Shown here: positions 27,318 to 40,200 of the stretch, piece by piece
How the letters are laid out: every line of letters starts with the position of its first letter
How positions within the stretch are numbered: the first letter of the stretch is position 1
NCBI GenBank assembly: GCA_964057225.1
Contig: OZ059895.1
Coordinates: 8,618,001 to 8,682,000, forward strand
Length of the DNA stretch: 64,000 nucleotides
Direction of reading: 5' to 3'
Origin: Auanema rhodensis
Lineage: Eukaryota; Nematoda; Chromadorea; Rhabditida; Rhabditidae
Made by a program: the position numbers and the translations under genes
The notes under the pieces: model-generated
Databases searched by the model: none
The model's input: only the letters and a program-made list of their open reading frames with translations
Told to the model about the DNA's origin: nothing

Positions 27318-30300
27318 TTATGATTCGTCATCCATATCTTCCAAGAGAGATTCAGCTTCTTCTTCTTGACGGCCACGTCGGCGGACGAGAAGGGTTGAAC
27401 CTTTGCTCGCGAGACCTGCTCCGAGCGAAGAGTTAGGAGTACTAGAAACGTTGTTAGATGCCAATGTACGACGTGGTTTCTCGGTAAGAGCTGCTCCAAC
27501 AAAAGACAAGCTGATAGGAATGGCTGCGAAAAGCTGAACAAGATTTGGAGGACGCTGTCGGAAAATGGTATCGGCTAAGAAGCTCAACGGAATCGAGAGA
27601 GTTACAGATATAGATGCAAGTAAAGGATCTGTCAAACCAGCAGCCAGAAGCCACAGATAATCAGCGATTAATGTTCCTGTGATGGAAAGATTAAAAATGG
27701 AATATAAGCGGTAGACACTTACCTATAACAGCGGAGAGCACAATAGAGCCTAACTGTTCATGATTTGGTAAAGGGTAAAGCGACTCCCATCCAATCATAT
27801 CCAAAGCATAAATAATTGGTGTTCCTATTATTATGCATAACATACCAATAGTACCTATAAACAAATTAAGTATACAAATACCTATTTTACAGTAATTTAA
27901 ATTTAATTTTTAAAAAAATATAAGAGAAGAGTTATTCAGCTGTGCATATTCATATTTTGGAATCTCGTATTATACAGTCTTTGAGATTTTGAAGACTTTG
28001 TGAAACCGGGAACAAACTCATTAATAATTCCCAAGTATATGTTTCTAGCCTTTAATTTTGTATTTTCAAAAGTGAAACTAGCCCATAAAGAAAGGAAGAA
28101 CATGGATAAATGGCAACTCACAAAAATGTCATAAAATGCCGCTCAATTGATGAAGGTGATGGCCAATTGAACATCAATTAGCTTTTTAAGCAACCTTCAA
28201 CCGATCATCACTTTCTACAATGATCATTATGAGCATAAAGTATCGTTCCTGATTTCAATCGAACAACGGAACCCTTGGGAGAAAGTTAAAAAGAAGACAG
28301 CGATCTGGAGGACATAAGTCACATAGCAAGCATGTTACAAAGCTCATCCACATCCTTCTGTCTGGAACCTGTCATGACCGTGAACAACCAACGGTTGAGG
28401 TATGCACAGGTAGTTGAAGTGTCATAGATATCCACAAATTTTCTAAACGAATCCTCGCTTACGAGTCAAAAATCTCTGAATAGTGAATCTGGGGTATCTG
28501 ATGTTGTGTATTTTTTGGCAAAGCAACCATAAACCAAAATTTGACAATACAAAGAATCATTGTTACTCGGAGCAAGGTTACTCCGCTAAAAAAAACTTAA
28601 CGAACTATGAACAGACTCAGTGTTAGAAGAACAGAACACTACCAATTGTTCTAAATTAACCTTATAGACAATTCCTATTGCGGCCATTCAAGAGACAGCC
28701 GATGTATTACCAGGTCGTGACCTCTGATGGGACTTGGGTCCTCAGACTGTCTATTGCCATTAGGATTCTGCATAGGCTTTTTTAGTTATTAGTTATATCA
28801 GGTCTCGTTTTATTCCTCCTTTCTCTTTTCTCTCTCACTTTAACAATAAGAGAAACACGCATCGGATAGTAGAACTAGCCCCTAGAATCCAGGGAAAGAA
28901 GAGAAAAAGAGTTAATTAGCAACCTTTTAGTGTTGCCTATTCTAGTAAAAAAAATGACCAAGCAAACATTTCCAACACTTTTTTCTGCTCTTTTTATTTT
29001 GGAACATTTATTTCTCTCCATTCACCCATTCAATTCTCACCTATCATTCCCATGCAATATTGCAGTCAAAAAATATCTATATGTTCGAGGTCGAACACAG
29101 AGCTCCTGAGGAACAGGAAAGAAAACAAAAAATAAAAAAAACCAGGGACACTGTGCGCCGCCGGGCCGCTTGGATCGGCATCTGAAGTTCTTGAAAAAAC
29201 TTGAGAGGCCTTAACGAGATTCCTGAGACCGTTCGATCCCATCCGAATTAGTATTTCAAGGTTTGCTTAGGGATGCAAATACATGTAGTTTACAGATTAC
29301 CAGTTATACTATTCAATATAACAACTAAACGAAACTTAAGTAAAGCCTTTCGAACATCGATCGGTTAAAAGATTACGTATTTAACAGGTGTAATCTGACC
29401 GCATGAACCAAAACCTAATACTAGTTCTACTGATTTCAAATTTCCTATTTCATCTCACTCTCGATCATATTATAAAACCGAGAGCATGCCATCGATAAAC
29501 TGCAACAAGGTCAATGCAGAACCGACAACTGAATCAAGAATGTCTTTTCTCTCTCGTTTTTCGCATTATATAACAATGATTTTATTACAAATTCGCACAA
29601 AGAATTAGGCCAAAAGTCAGGCGAATGGCAACTTATGTTCTCATGCCAATTTAAAAGCTTATACAAGCAGAAAATGTTGGAAAACATATCCTCTTTAACA
29701 CCACGATGATGCTGCAACGAAGTTTCTTTTACTTACTCGTTATTGGCATAGGTAATGAACTGAATATGTGACTGGGCTACCTGCATTGACAGCATCTGTT
29801 GCCGAGAATGGAAACATTTCCGGCGAGGTCATTCACATCGTCCAGTTGTTTGGCATATATTTTAAAGGAGAAAACGCAAACAAAGGGAACTTTGATGATA
29901 ACATGAGAAACAATCGTCGTTGTGATTCTGAATTTCAACATCCAAAAGACTACATCAGATTAATAACAAGTGGAGAATCAGCATAGTAAATACATTTAAA
30001 CTATAAAGGACAAATGCAAGGACAAAACCAATTGATCTATAAACGTCTCTAATATTCCTTAAAAATGATAGTTAATCATTTACCCTTTTCCCAAACATTT
30101 CCTAAGCCATAGTATTCCTAGAAACAGATATTTCCATTAAGGGTTCTTCAACTTTCATTTGTTATAAGGAAAACTCTGGCATGTCTAGCTGAAAAGTTTC
30201 TTTATCGTTCCTATTGATCTCTCTGTTTATGAATTAAAATACCAAAGCCATAACCGTCGAAGAAAAGATTTCACTGTATTTAAGTAGGGAGAGAGAGAGA

Positions 30301-31857
30301 GAGGAAGTGCCTGTGGTTAAAAAGACTGTGTATGTGGGAGAGAAAGCAAGCGTCCCGAATAAAATAACGAACTAACGTATGAAGGTCAGCAGAACACACT
30401 GAGAGTGGCAGCACGATCAAAAAACCGGACTGATTTCACCTTACTCGTAGTCTACAACCCTCTCTTTTCATAGCCATTCGCCTTCTACCGACCTCCATTC
30501 ATAGAAAGCACATAACCAGGGGCCACAGGGAGGTTCATTGCGTCTTTATGTTTTCAAATGAAATTTTTCAAACGCATTTACGAGCAAGTTGAATCAAGTA
30601 TAAAAACTTAAACTTACCCATCATCAAGTTCATATTTAAAGTTCCGTGGTTATCTTGGTAACGAGAATAAAGAGTGAGGTATAAAGCATATGCCATTGCT
30701 GATATCTAAAAAAAAACAAAAAATTTAAAAATTGCTTGTAAATTTAATTATGTTTATCAATACATTATTGATAAAATCATAATCAGTGTTCTCACCTGTG
30801 CGAATATTACACCGGTAAGATTAGCTGACAGTTTTGAGACTGCAATAACTCCTCCGATATTAAGTATTACCAAAATAGCCTGCAAAAAACGAAGATATGC
30901 TGCAAAAATTACATATACTACCTTGTAAAGAGTGAAAGATGATCCCGTTGAAGGAATACATGCATTTAAGACGAGCACAAAAAGCGACGATGAAGAGGAT
31001 ACTAAGTTTAGAGAAGATACTGACGTAAAAAGAAGACCAGCTTGATACGAAAAGGATGAAACGAGCCACTGAAAAGTAAAATAGCACATTAAAAGATCAA
31101 TTCATATCAGCAAAATACAAGAAATGAATCTAGTGTCAAGAAAACCTACAATTGGACCAAAAACAAACAGTATATTTTTCATTTGATCAGATAAAACGCA
31201 TAAATCCTCAAATTCGCAAATTGAATGAGAATATGGAAGACGCGCTTTTCTCGCTTCTTCAGCTTCATCGCATGGTAATCGACGTACCTATATAAACATA
31301 TTATTCATAAAAACCCTGAATAAATTATGATACCTCTCTTTTTGGAGCGAATCGAATTTTTTTTCGCTTTTCGTTGATATTTTCCTCTAATTCAGAATCA
31401 GATCCTGACACAGTCTCAAATCCTTCTAAAGCCTGAAGAAAAAATATCCAAAAGATGAGATTACACAAAACTGAAATCAAAACTCACTAAAGTATGCTGA
31501 ACCATACTAAAAGACTCCTCGGAAAGATTGTTATCAAGAACTTGGTAAGTCTGGAAGAAACGCACCATAAGTTTAATATTAAAAGACTTCAATACCTCAG
31601 GCGGTTTGGGACATAAAATATATTTTACAAGATATATAGCGAGTAGACTTGTTTTCACATATACCGTGAAAAAGGGACGCTTAAAATCCTCATCGACAAA
31701 CAAAAACTTAAAGAAACAAATGATAACAAATAGGATTTCAATCACTTGCTCTAGTAATTTCTGCGGAAAGCACCCATAAGATATTTACGATGACTAACAA
31801 GATAACACCTATGAATCTTCCGTCGAATAAGGCTCCATTGCGCGAGCCATTAGGCAT
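27318..31857 (-). CDS. SLC35F5-like membrane transporter, 442 aa in ten exons
   Basis: Member of the drug/metabolite transporter superfamily, multi-pass membrane protein; substrate unknown. Exons (minus): 31857-31750, 31706-31596, 31550-31488, 31432-31334, 31287-31150, 31068-30922, 30879-30796, 30705-30618, 27854-27723, 27676-27318; sum 1329 nt, in phase. Family landmarks in order: a first membrane segment ending ILWVLSAEIT, then KRPFFTVYVKTS, an acidic cytoplasmic loop with KKIRFAPKREVRRLP, WLVSSFSYQAGL, SSSSSLFVLVL, ILNIGGVIAV and DPLLASISVTLSIPLSFLAD. The C-terminus is polar and acidic. The first intron is GC-AG. The ATG lies 6 nt after a splice acceptor (TTTTATAG), so the start is either on a trans-spliced leader or in a missed upstream exon; human SLC35F5 is about 80 residues longer. 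Confidence 0.88.
27855..30617 (-). other. 2.8-kb intron of the SLC35F5-like gene
   Basis: All other introns of this gene are short (42-92 bp); this one is 2.76 kb, and the flanking exons join in phase. A local GC-rich patch lies at 29150-29180. No exon of another gene could be supported on either strand. Confidence 0.6.
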
Positions 31858-33313
31858 CACAACCTATAAAAAACAATATTGTTAACATGAGCATACAAAA
31901 CTTCAAATTAAAATTGAAAGATAGCACTTAAAATGTGCTTAAAGATAAAAATATAAAAGATAATATAATAAGACAAAAAACAAAATAGGAATATTGTTAA
32001 AATTATATAAATATAAATTAAAATCATAAAGCATAGTTCCAGCGTCTCCTTCGTAAAAGGATTCAATGCGCGCGTGCAATTCCACGTCTATACGCAATTT
32101 AACGTTTCCTGTTCTAAATTCATAGAGGAGGCCGCCCCAGAAGAGGAACGACTACTGTGACCAACAAAGGCTTTAAAAAATGTTCATATAGAGGAAAACA
32201 CATAGGCAAGCTCTCAGGAAGTTTTCAGCTGTCGGTATATGCTAATAATGAAAATAAAACTTAATATGTCCAAATAAAGCACATAAAAGGTATAGTATTG
32301 ATTTTTAATATCGAAATGAAAAAGAGAGATGAAAACCACAGCCGCACCTCCCAACTAGGAATTTTGAATTGAAGATTTTATGAAAAATAAATAAAAGTCA
32401 CAAATTTGTTTACCAAACAAACCTTCCATGGAAAGTTTTTCTTTGCTTCGATTATAAAATTCATAGAAGATTACAATATGAAAATGCCGATAACGTCATC
32501 GACAACATCTAACTTTAAAAATTCATGTAAGATGTTAAATAAATAAAAATGAAATATATACTTACATCTGTTTGATATTTTATGATATTTCTAATAAGGT
32601 ATGTGATTATAATAATCATTAAAGTTTATAGAAGTTCAACTTGCTTAGTGATGATTTTTGAGCGAACTCTTTGTTTTTAACAAGTAATTTTAGACTTTAG
32701 GTAAAGACAATTCATGTAAACAGATTATATTAATTGAAAATAACTGTTTTAAATATTTATAAAAGCCCGTATTAAAAACAAAACAAAAATATAAATTATC
32801 TAAAAGAAACAAATTGAGTATTTAACGGAAAAATTAAAATACTCGTAAAAACACATATTTATGAAAAAAAAAATAAAATTCATTTCAAACCGGATGAATA
32901 GGAGAGGTCAAACTAAAGTGAAAAAAAGGAAATTAAAATCAATAGCTTGAAAAATATTACACACATAGATTATGAAGTGTTATTTACTTTCAAAGAGTAT
33001 AGCATAAAGAAGAATTAAGACCAAATATGAAGAACTGAAATTCCGATGAGAAAGAAAACAAAAATGAAAATTGCATCATAAAATAATTTTCTGGGGGCTT
33101 CTGTTCAAGTTCAAAAAGCAAGCCACAAAGTTTTTTGTGTCAGTTCTTTATATATGAGATGTTATGGTTCAATTGATAAAAAGTCTTGATCTGTTACATG
33201 TAGGAGGAGTGGGAGTCATTTCGTAAGAACTGGATTTAAAAACACAAAAATATAATTCAAGCCTATTTTCAAAATATCTAATAAATGCATTTTGTTCTCT
33301 ATTGATAAATAGA

Positions 33314-33348
<35 letters not shown>

Positions 33349-33385
33349 TGAGAAAGAGATAAATAAGAATAAAAGCTTCATTCAA
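31858..33385. other. Spacer between the GPCR and transporter genes
   Basis: AT-rich, with a GA microsatellite near the GPCR stop (33313-33358). It must hold the GPCR 3' end and the transporter promoter or leader acceptor. Nothing else seen. Confidence 0.5.
33313..33358. repeat. (GA)n microsatellite, slightly imperfect
   Basis: GA units with two interruptions, 30-75 bp downstream of the GPCR stop codon, thus probably in its 3' UTR as CT on the transcript. Confidence 0.85.
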
Positions 33386-36300
33386 TTATGCTTCTCTACT
33401 TAACAATGATTTATCCATGCTTAATCGAAAAGGTAGCTTTCGATCAGATAAATCTCGATGACGTCCGGATGATATGGGCACTTCAGTATGGAACTCATTA
33501 GGAGATGTTGATGATTGGCGTGACTGAAAGCATTTTCCTTTACGACAGAACACGACCTGAGCAAATGATGATCGGAAACTCTCTGAAATTATATTAAATT
33601 TGAAACTATTTGTGAGGGAAAAGTAAAAAAATTCACTAACCGCACATAAAGTTATACAGAACTGGGTTTAAGCAACTTGAAGAATAACTGAAAACTCGAG
33701 GAATCAGCTTTCGAAAAGCAATCCATTCTTCACTAGCATCCGTTGTTAATAGATCAAACGCTCTTAAACACATAAGAATATTGAAACAAAGAATACATGA
33801 AAAGAAAACTTACAAACATATGTTATATAGATGTACAGGAAGGTACGATATGGCAAATAAACAAACGACAGCTATCAGCATTCTCACAGCTTTTCGTCGA
33901 TACATCACTTGACGACGTCCCATTCTGGCAAAAAAAATATGAAAAAACATGAGAAATGTGGAAAATCTTACGACAGTTGACAATAATTCAGAGTTTTAGT
34001 CATTTTAAAGCACAAAAACACAATAAACATAAGTGGAAAGAAATATGATAGAAGAGCCTATAAGAATATATATTATTTATAAACATATATACGATATATT
34101 TATTGAAAAACCTGTATTATTTGATAATTTCTTTGAAAAGATTCTGACCATGACTCACGGCATTGTGTTCCCCACTTAAATTAAATTAAATTATTATTAA
34201 TATTAAATAATATGATATATTCAATACCGTTGTTCTAAAATTAGGTCTGTCAAACTCTGCATATTGTAATTCAACAGTAACTGGTTCTGGTAATGATAAA
34301 AGAAGAGCTATGATCCATGTACCTATGAATAGTTAAAGGTTTATAAAGAATAAAGAATGAAAATATTAAGAAAATCTACTTACCAGCAATAACAAGTTTC
34401 GTTGATTTAACTGGCCTCTTTAAAGGACATGTTATAGCTCGCCATCGTTCAAATGTTATAAACACCAGCGATATAATGGATACATAAACAGAAGTATTCT
34501 TAATAATATAACATAAATTAATTATGATAATTTATAAAATATAAATATACTTGTATGAATATCATTGATTTGCAAAAAAATATTGATAGCCAGAATGTCT
34601 TGGTGACGTCATTGATGACAGTAGGTGGAAGACAGAACAGCAGAATTAATAAATCTGCACAAGCTAGATTCGTCAAGAAAATATTCATTGTTGACCACTG
34701 AAATATGCAAGATTTTTCTTTTTTTTAACTTTTGCTTGTGACTGCAAAAAAAAAAAATTTAATTTGCTGTTTCTTAAAAAGAATTTCTGCTTCATATGGC
34801 CCCTCTCTCAGTTTTTGGCCGTAAAATCATTGATACAAATTTGGAAACTTCATTCAACTATACATAAATTGAAAACTTTAATCAAAGCTGTTATCATTAA
34901 CTTATAATTTATATCAATTTCCGTTATATATTAATCTTTTAGTTGTCCTCCCCCCCCCCCATTCTGATTGTTAAAGCTCATCCAAAATTCAGTGAGTGTC
35001 ATACATGCAAATAGAAAAGAATCAAATAAACAATTGTTCTGTTATATTAAAATTTAAAAATTGAATGATAACATGACATCATCCTTCCTATCTACCCCCA
35101 TAAAAGGTTAAAAAATAAATCGCAAACTTATTATTTTTAATTTAAAAATAGGATATGATGGTTTCACACATATTAATGACGTCAGGAGTTCGGCCAACAA
35201 TCATAATGTCCTAATTATCAAAACTCCCAAAATTATATTTACTGAGATTATTCAAGAAAAAAGTAGTCTTATCTCATGTTTTAAATCCATTTTGAACGCA
35301 AAAAACAAGACTAATTAGCCTTTTCAGGAGTTTAACATCGGATTTAAACCAAAAACAGAAACAACTTTAGTGATGATGTGAAGTAGCTTAGGCTTAAGCA
35401 GCTCGAATTTAAATTATAAAAAGTGAGAATAGCTTTAGAATAGTAAGAAACTTAAATTCAAGGATTACAAGACCAATTATATTAAATATTATAATATTAT
35501 CCTTATATAAATTAACATAATATATACATATGTATTGATAATTATGTTTATTTTAGTAAATTATCAAAACAATATTTAAAAAAAATTAATATTTTAGAAT
35601 TTGAAGATAAATCTTTAACCCTAAAAAAGAAATAAAAAAACAAAAAGAGATTTCAATGTGAAATAAATTCAATTAAAAAACGAAAAAAGAAAGAACATTT
35701 GCGCTTGAAAAATCGCTTAAAAAGCTAATTAAAATTAATTTTCGAATGTTAAATTAAGTTAATTATACAAATTTACAAAATAAAATAAAAGTATTCATTA
35801 TTACTCTTTCAATTTATATCAAAGATTCATTTTAATAAGGAAAAATGTTGTTTGTTTTGTTTTTATTTTGCTTGAATTTCATTCATTTACGGAAGAATTT
35901 TACTAAATACTATATATAGTATATTGTATAATATCTTTGATATTATATATTTAGTTTTCAAATTATCTCAGATCTTTTCTAGTATATTAGAACAAATAGA
36001 AAAGATATCTGCATTTGACGAGTGACAATTTCTTTTTTTTTCTATTATTTCTATTCTTATAATACGTGTACACAAAATAGAATTAGGATGTTTATGGAAA
36101 TCAATATAAATATATTTAACTATATAGATAGTTAGATAGATAGTTAAAGATATAGTTTGATAGATAGTTAGATAGTTAGATAGATTGAGAGAGAGAGATG
36201 GATAGATGTATTCATATTATTAGTAAAATATATTCAAGAAATTTTGTTGATTTAATTTATTTATAGAAAACTTTACATAGAGCATTTTGCATTACATCAT

Positions 36301-37298
36301 TCTTTTCTAGTTCAAAGTCATTTAAAATTTGAAATAAGAAAGTATTTCATTATAAAAACTTATGTCCATTGAGTTTAGACATTTAATCTTCAAATTATTG
36401 AAAATATTCTCTAAAATTTCTTTAAATTCTGATCCCAAACTCATGATGTGTAAGCTTTTGATGAAAAAATTTCTATTCTGTTTCAAAGCTCGAAATAAAA
36501 AGAAATCCCATTACATAATATATGATAAGTCGTTCGTTTTAGAAGCTGCTGAGAAAGTGTTAAGGAGAGAATCAGAAGATATGCCTTAGGCTACATTTTC
36601 CTCTCCTTCTCAACAACACAAGGATAATTCCCGTACGAATAGTTGTATTCAAACAGCCTAAATCAAAATTACGTAAGAGACATTGGTCGAAGATGCTATT
36701 TTCCAAAAATGCTTGTTTGTATAATGCATTTATGGCGATATTCCAATCTTCATTCCTAATATCCTACATACATGCATACATATGCTTTATGTCAATAAAA
36801 TGTGAACAAAAATTAAATCTAGGCAACAATAAGATTTAGTTAAATATGGATTTAGACAACTGTTATATATGTTTAAATGTAATATTCGGAAGTCCAAATA
36901 AAGTTCATCATGTTCAGAAAATATTAGAAACATTCCGGCAAAGGAACCCAAAGGAAGAAGAAGAGGAAGAAATAGAAGAAGAAAGAAAGAAAGAAAATAA
37001 AATAACACTAACCATAGATTTCTTGAAGACAACCACCAAGACGACTAGCATATTACCAACAACTCCAATGACAAGCATAACGGTAAGAAATGACACAAAA
37101 ATCAGCTCAACCCATCCAGGCTTTAGATAATCTGCTATTTCCGCCTAAAACATTCAACGCTTATACTTGGAATGTTGTATATTTTCATATTTTGCACTTT
37201 TTTTATCAAAATTATCTTTATTTTCAAAAAAATTAGAAATTTCTTACCTCATAGTCTTCATCACTTAGTGTGCTCGTGACGCTTGCCGTTGACTCCAT
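33386..37298 (-). CDS. Class A neuropeptide GPCR, orexin/allatotropin-receptor type, 373 aa in ten exons
   Basis: Seven-transmembrane receptor, probably for a neuropeptide. Exons (minus): 37298-37248, 37144-37013, 34697-34548, 34498-34384, 34322-34228, 34174-34112, 34057-33972, 33924-33814, 33762-33641, 33582-33386; sum 1122 nt, in phase. TM1 has the GN motif (VVGNMLVVL), TM2 LTNLACADLL, TM3 ends in ERW instead of DRY, TM6 has RMLIAVVCLFAISYLP, TM7 NPVLYNF. Cysteines at the top of TM3 (FFCKSM) and in the second extracellular loop (GTQCRESW) can form the usual disulphide. The juxtamembrane YLKPGWVEL, the LPPTVINDVT after TM2 and the TM6 sequence are closest, from memory, to orexin and insect allatotropin receptors. 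The ligand is not certain. Intron 2 is 2.3 kb; the others are short. Confidence 0.88.
34698..37012 (-). other. 2.3-kb GPCR intron between TM1 and TM2 exons
   Basis: AT-rich; contains a run of 11 C at 34950-34960 and TAGATA-type repeats at about 36121-36200. No exon seen. Confidence 0.6.
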
Positions 37299-40200
37299 TA
37301 TAATGTCTTGCTCGTCCCGGGAGTCGTCGCCGTCGTTTGGACGTCAGACGTCGTCTGTCTGTCAGCACGTCTGTTTTGAATCAGTTAAAGACAGATAATG
37401 ACTCGGCTTCAAAAACGATCAGCAAGTTGAAATAAGCTGCTGTGACTTGTAGAAGCTATGGAATGAGCAATTGGTCAGCTTGGTTACGTTTGTGATATGA
37501 TGTTACTGCAAAAGAAAAATAAACTTTAATTTGAATGTTTTACGTTAAAAATTGCGATAACAATGATTTATACATTAAAGAAAGATTTATTTAACAGGAT
37601 TGAGTAAAAGAGGAAAAGAGAAAAATATGAAGCTTCAATACGAATGAATAAATTTCAGAAATTTCGGAGCAGATAGTTAATTAGCTTAATATATGAAAAG
37701 TAGCTGAAGTAAAAATTGAAAAGCTAAGAGAGGAGGGGGAGGAGATAGTTGAATGCAACCGCTTATTCTGCTTACAACCGTCAAAATGATTTTGAAGTGT
37801 TTAGCATGGTTTACATACATAAATCTTATTTACTTAATTGAAGAATATGAATTAAAAGGAATATACATAGTAAGTTAAAAAGAATCCTGAAAATCCAATG
37901 AAATGAAAATAAAAGGTAAAATGAAAGCAATGAGATAAAAGAAAAAAAAATGTATGAACGATGAACGTTGAAGGGAAAAAATAATAATACAAGTGTCATT
38001 TGAACCTTTCATAGAATCAGCATGTTACAATGGCTACATGAATAAAAAAAAAGAAAAATAAAAAATAATTTCGAAAGATTTATTGTGAAATTTCAAATTA
38101 TATACTTTATTGAGAGAAAAAAAAAGATATGATATATCAAAAGTAAGTGAAAAAAATGAGGGAAATGAATAAAATGAACGGTAATGCATCTCAATACAAA
38201 TAAAAACTTTAAAAAAATCCTAAAAAGCAATAACTTAATGAATTTTATAGTATTTTGAAATAGTCAATTGAGCATAATATCTGCAAAATATAGCTTGAAT
38301 ACGTTTCTTGAATATATAGTCAGATTACATGATCAATAGAAAAATGTTTTGAAGTTAAGTAATAGAGAAGAGATTATGAAGTATTATCTAAAATCAGATA
38401 AATTAGTGTTAAAATGATAATTTTTATGTTTAGTCTTCAAAAAATAAACAAAAACAATAATAACATTTAAACAAAACTTATTCGTTTTCTGCAAAATTTC
38501 ATATGCCATGTTCCAAAAAATGCTGGAATAGACTTTATGTTGTAAAAGAATATAAGCAATATCAATGCTACATTTAGAAATTTGCAAAATTAAAGACAGT
38601 CAAGTTTGATATAATATGATGATTGATTGTGTTAAAAAGCTTAAGAAAATCAAAATATCGAAACTTGCTGAGCTTTTTGTGATATGAGGTTCATGTGCAT
38701 CGATATACATGATGTATCATTTGAATGAATTGCTTCAATATTGGAAAATTAAACCTAATTTTGATAGATTCTCTTGAAATGAAAAACCTATTACATCAAA
38801 AGTTGTCGATAAAGTTGGTAATCCAAAGCTTGCTGGCTGACTGGATCACACCACAAAGAGGCGGGAAGAACGTCGTTGTCGTTGTTAGTGTAGTTTAAAC
38901 GACGAAGACCACCGCCTCAGATAGATGTATGAGTCTTCGATGAAGCACTGGCATATACTCCCCGGATGTGCGTAGAAGTACGAAGGTCAACGTTAGATTC
39001 TGGAGAACTTTATGAACATCGTATCGACTCTGTGCCCAACCCTCCTAAGTCAGAAATGTCTAGTATTACTAGCCAAGAGAATGACTGACAGGTATAATAG
39101 TTGCTCCCATTGAAATTAAAGAATTCCAAATGAAGCAGAAAAAAACATTAAAACATTGACCAGTTTTTGCAAAAAAAAAACGATACAGACATTAAGTTAA
39201 TACAATTGAACTGGTTTTTCTTTAAATATTAGAATGCGATGTATTAGAAAGAAAGACAAAAATAAGCAGAAAAAATGATAAATATACATAAAACTGAGAA
39301 ATATATGAAAGAATACAGTTCAATACATAAAAAATTAGTTTTAAGATATTATAGAAAAAACGAAAAAATGAAATAAAAAGAAAGGACTATATGTATTTCT
39401 TTTTCTTTGTAATATCAGTACTACAATATATTTTATAATAATTATAATAAAAATATATAAAATGTATATATTTTGTATTAGAATATATATATATAATATA
39501 TTTATTTATATAATATAGTATAGATAGAACTTTTTTGATTTCATCTCCTTTATCCGTGTATTGTTTTCTCTTCTTCTAATATTTCGTTGAAAATAATATA
39601 GTTATTCTATTAATTAATTTTTTCTTTGATATTTTTCTTCGAAAATTTCATAAAACTTCGGTAGAATTAGAAGTTGATATAAACATGATTGACGATCACT
39701 AGGAAACAGCTTTTATTATTAGAAAAAGGGAACTTTCGACTAAAATACTCGTAAATTAAAGAGTTTCTCATCCCGTTGTCCATTATTACCATTTTTCGAT
39801 AGTTTAAGCTACTATAGAAATTCATGAGAATTTGCTTATTTTCGTGAAAGAAAAAAATATTTTAGAATAAAATGGATGAAACTGTTGTTAAGGTGATTTG
39901 TTGCTGAAGACTAACTGACTGAAATAACTGGTCAAATGAATACAAAATAATACAAAGTTCAATATAAGCATTTGAATATACATATAACCATATTTTTGAA
40001 TAAGACAAACTATAGGAAACACAATATCATTCATATTTTTTCGACTTTATTGAGAATTTAAAAAGAATTTTGTTCATAAAAAAAGAATAAAGTTATAACA
40101 TACATACATTATATTTCGAGAAATATAGTTAATTCACATTGAAAATATATAAAGATTGTTAGAAACAAAGAAATGAAAACTAAAGGCAATACATCTATCT

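Noticed and set aside
29215-29240. tRNA-like T-loop (GTTCGATCCC)
   Set aside because: No matching acceptor stem, D arm or anticodon arm could be paired around it.
29768-29986. 72-residue plus-strand open frame in the SLC35F5 intron
   Set aside because: No recognisable motif, no exon borders, and the flanking transporter exons join in phase without it.
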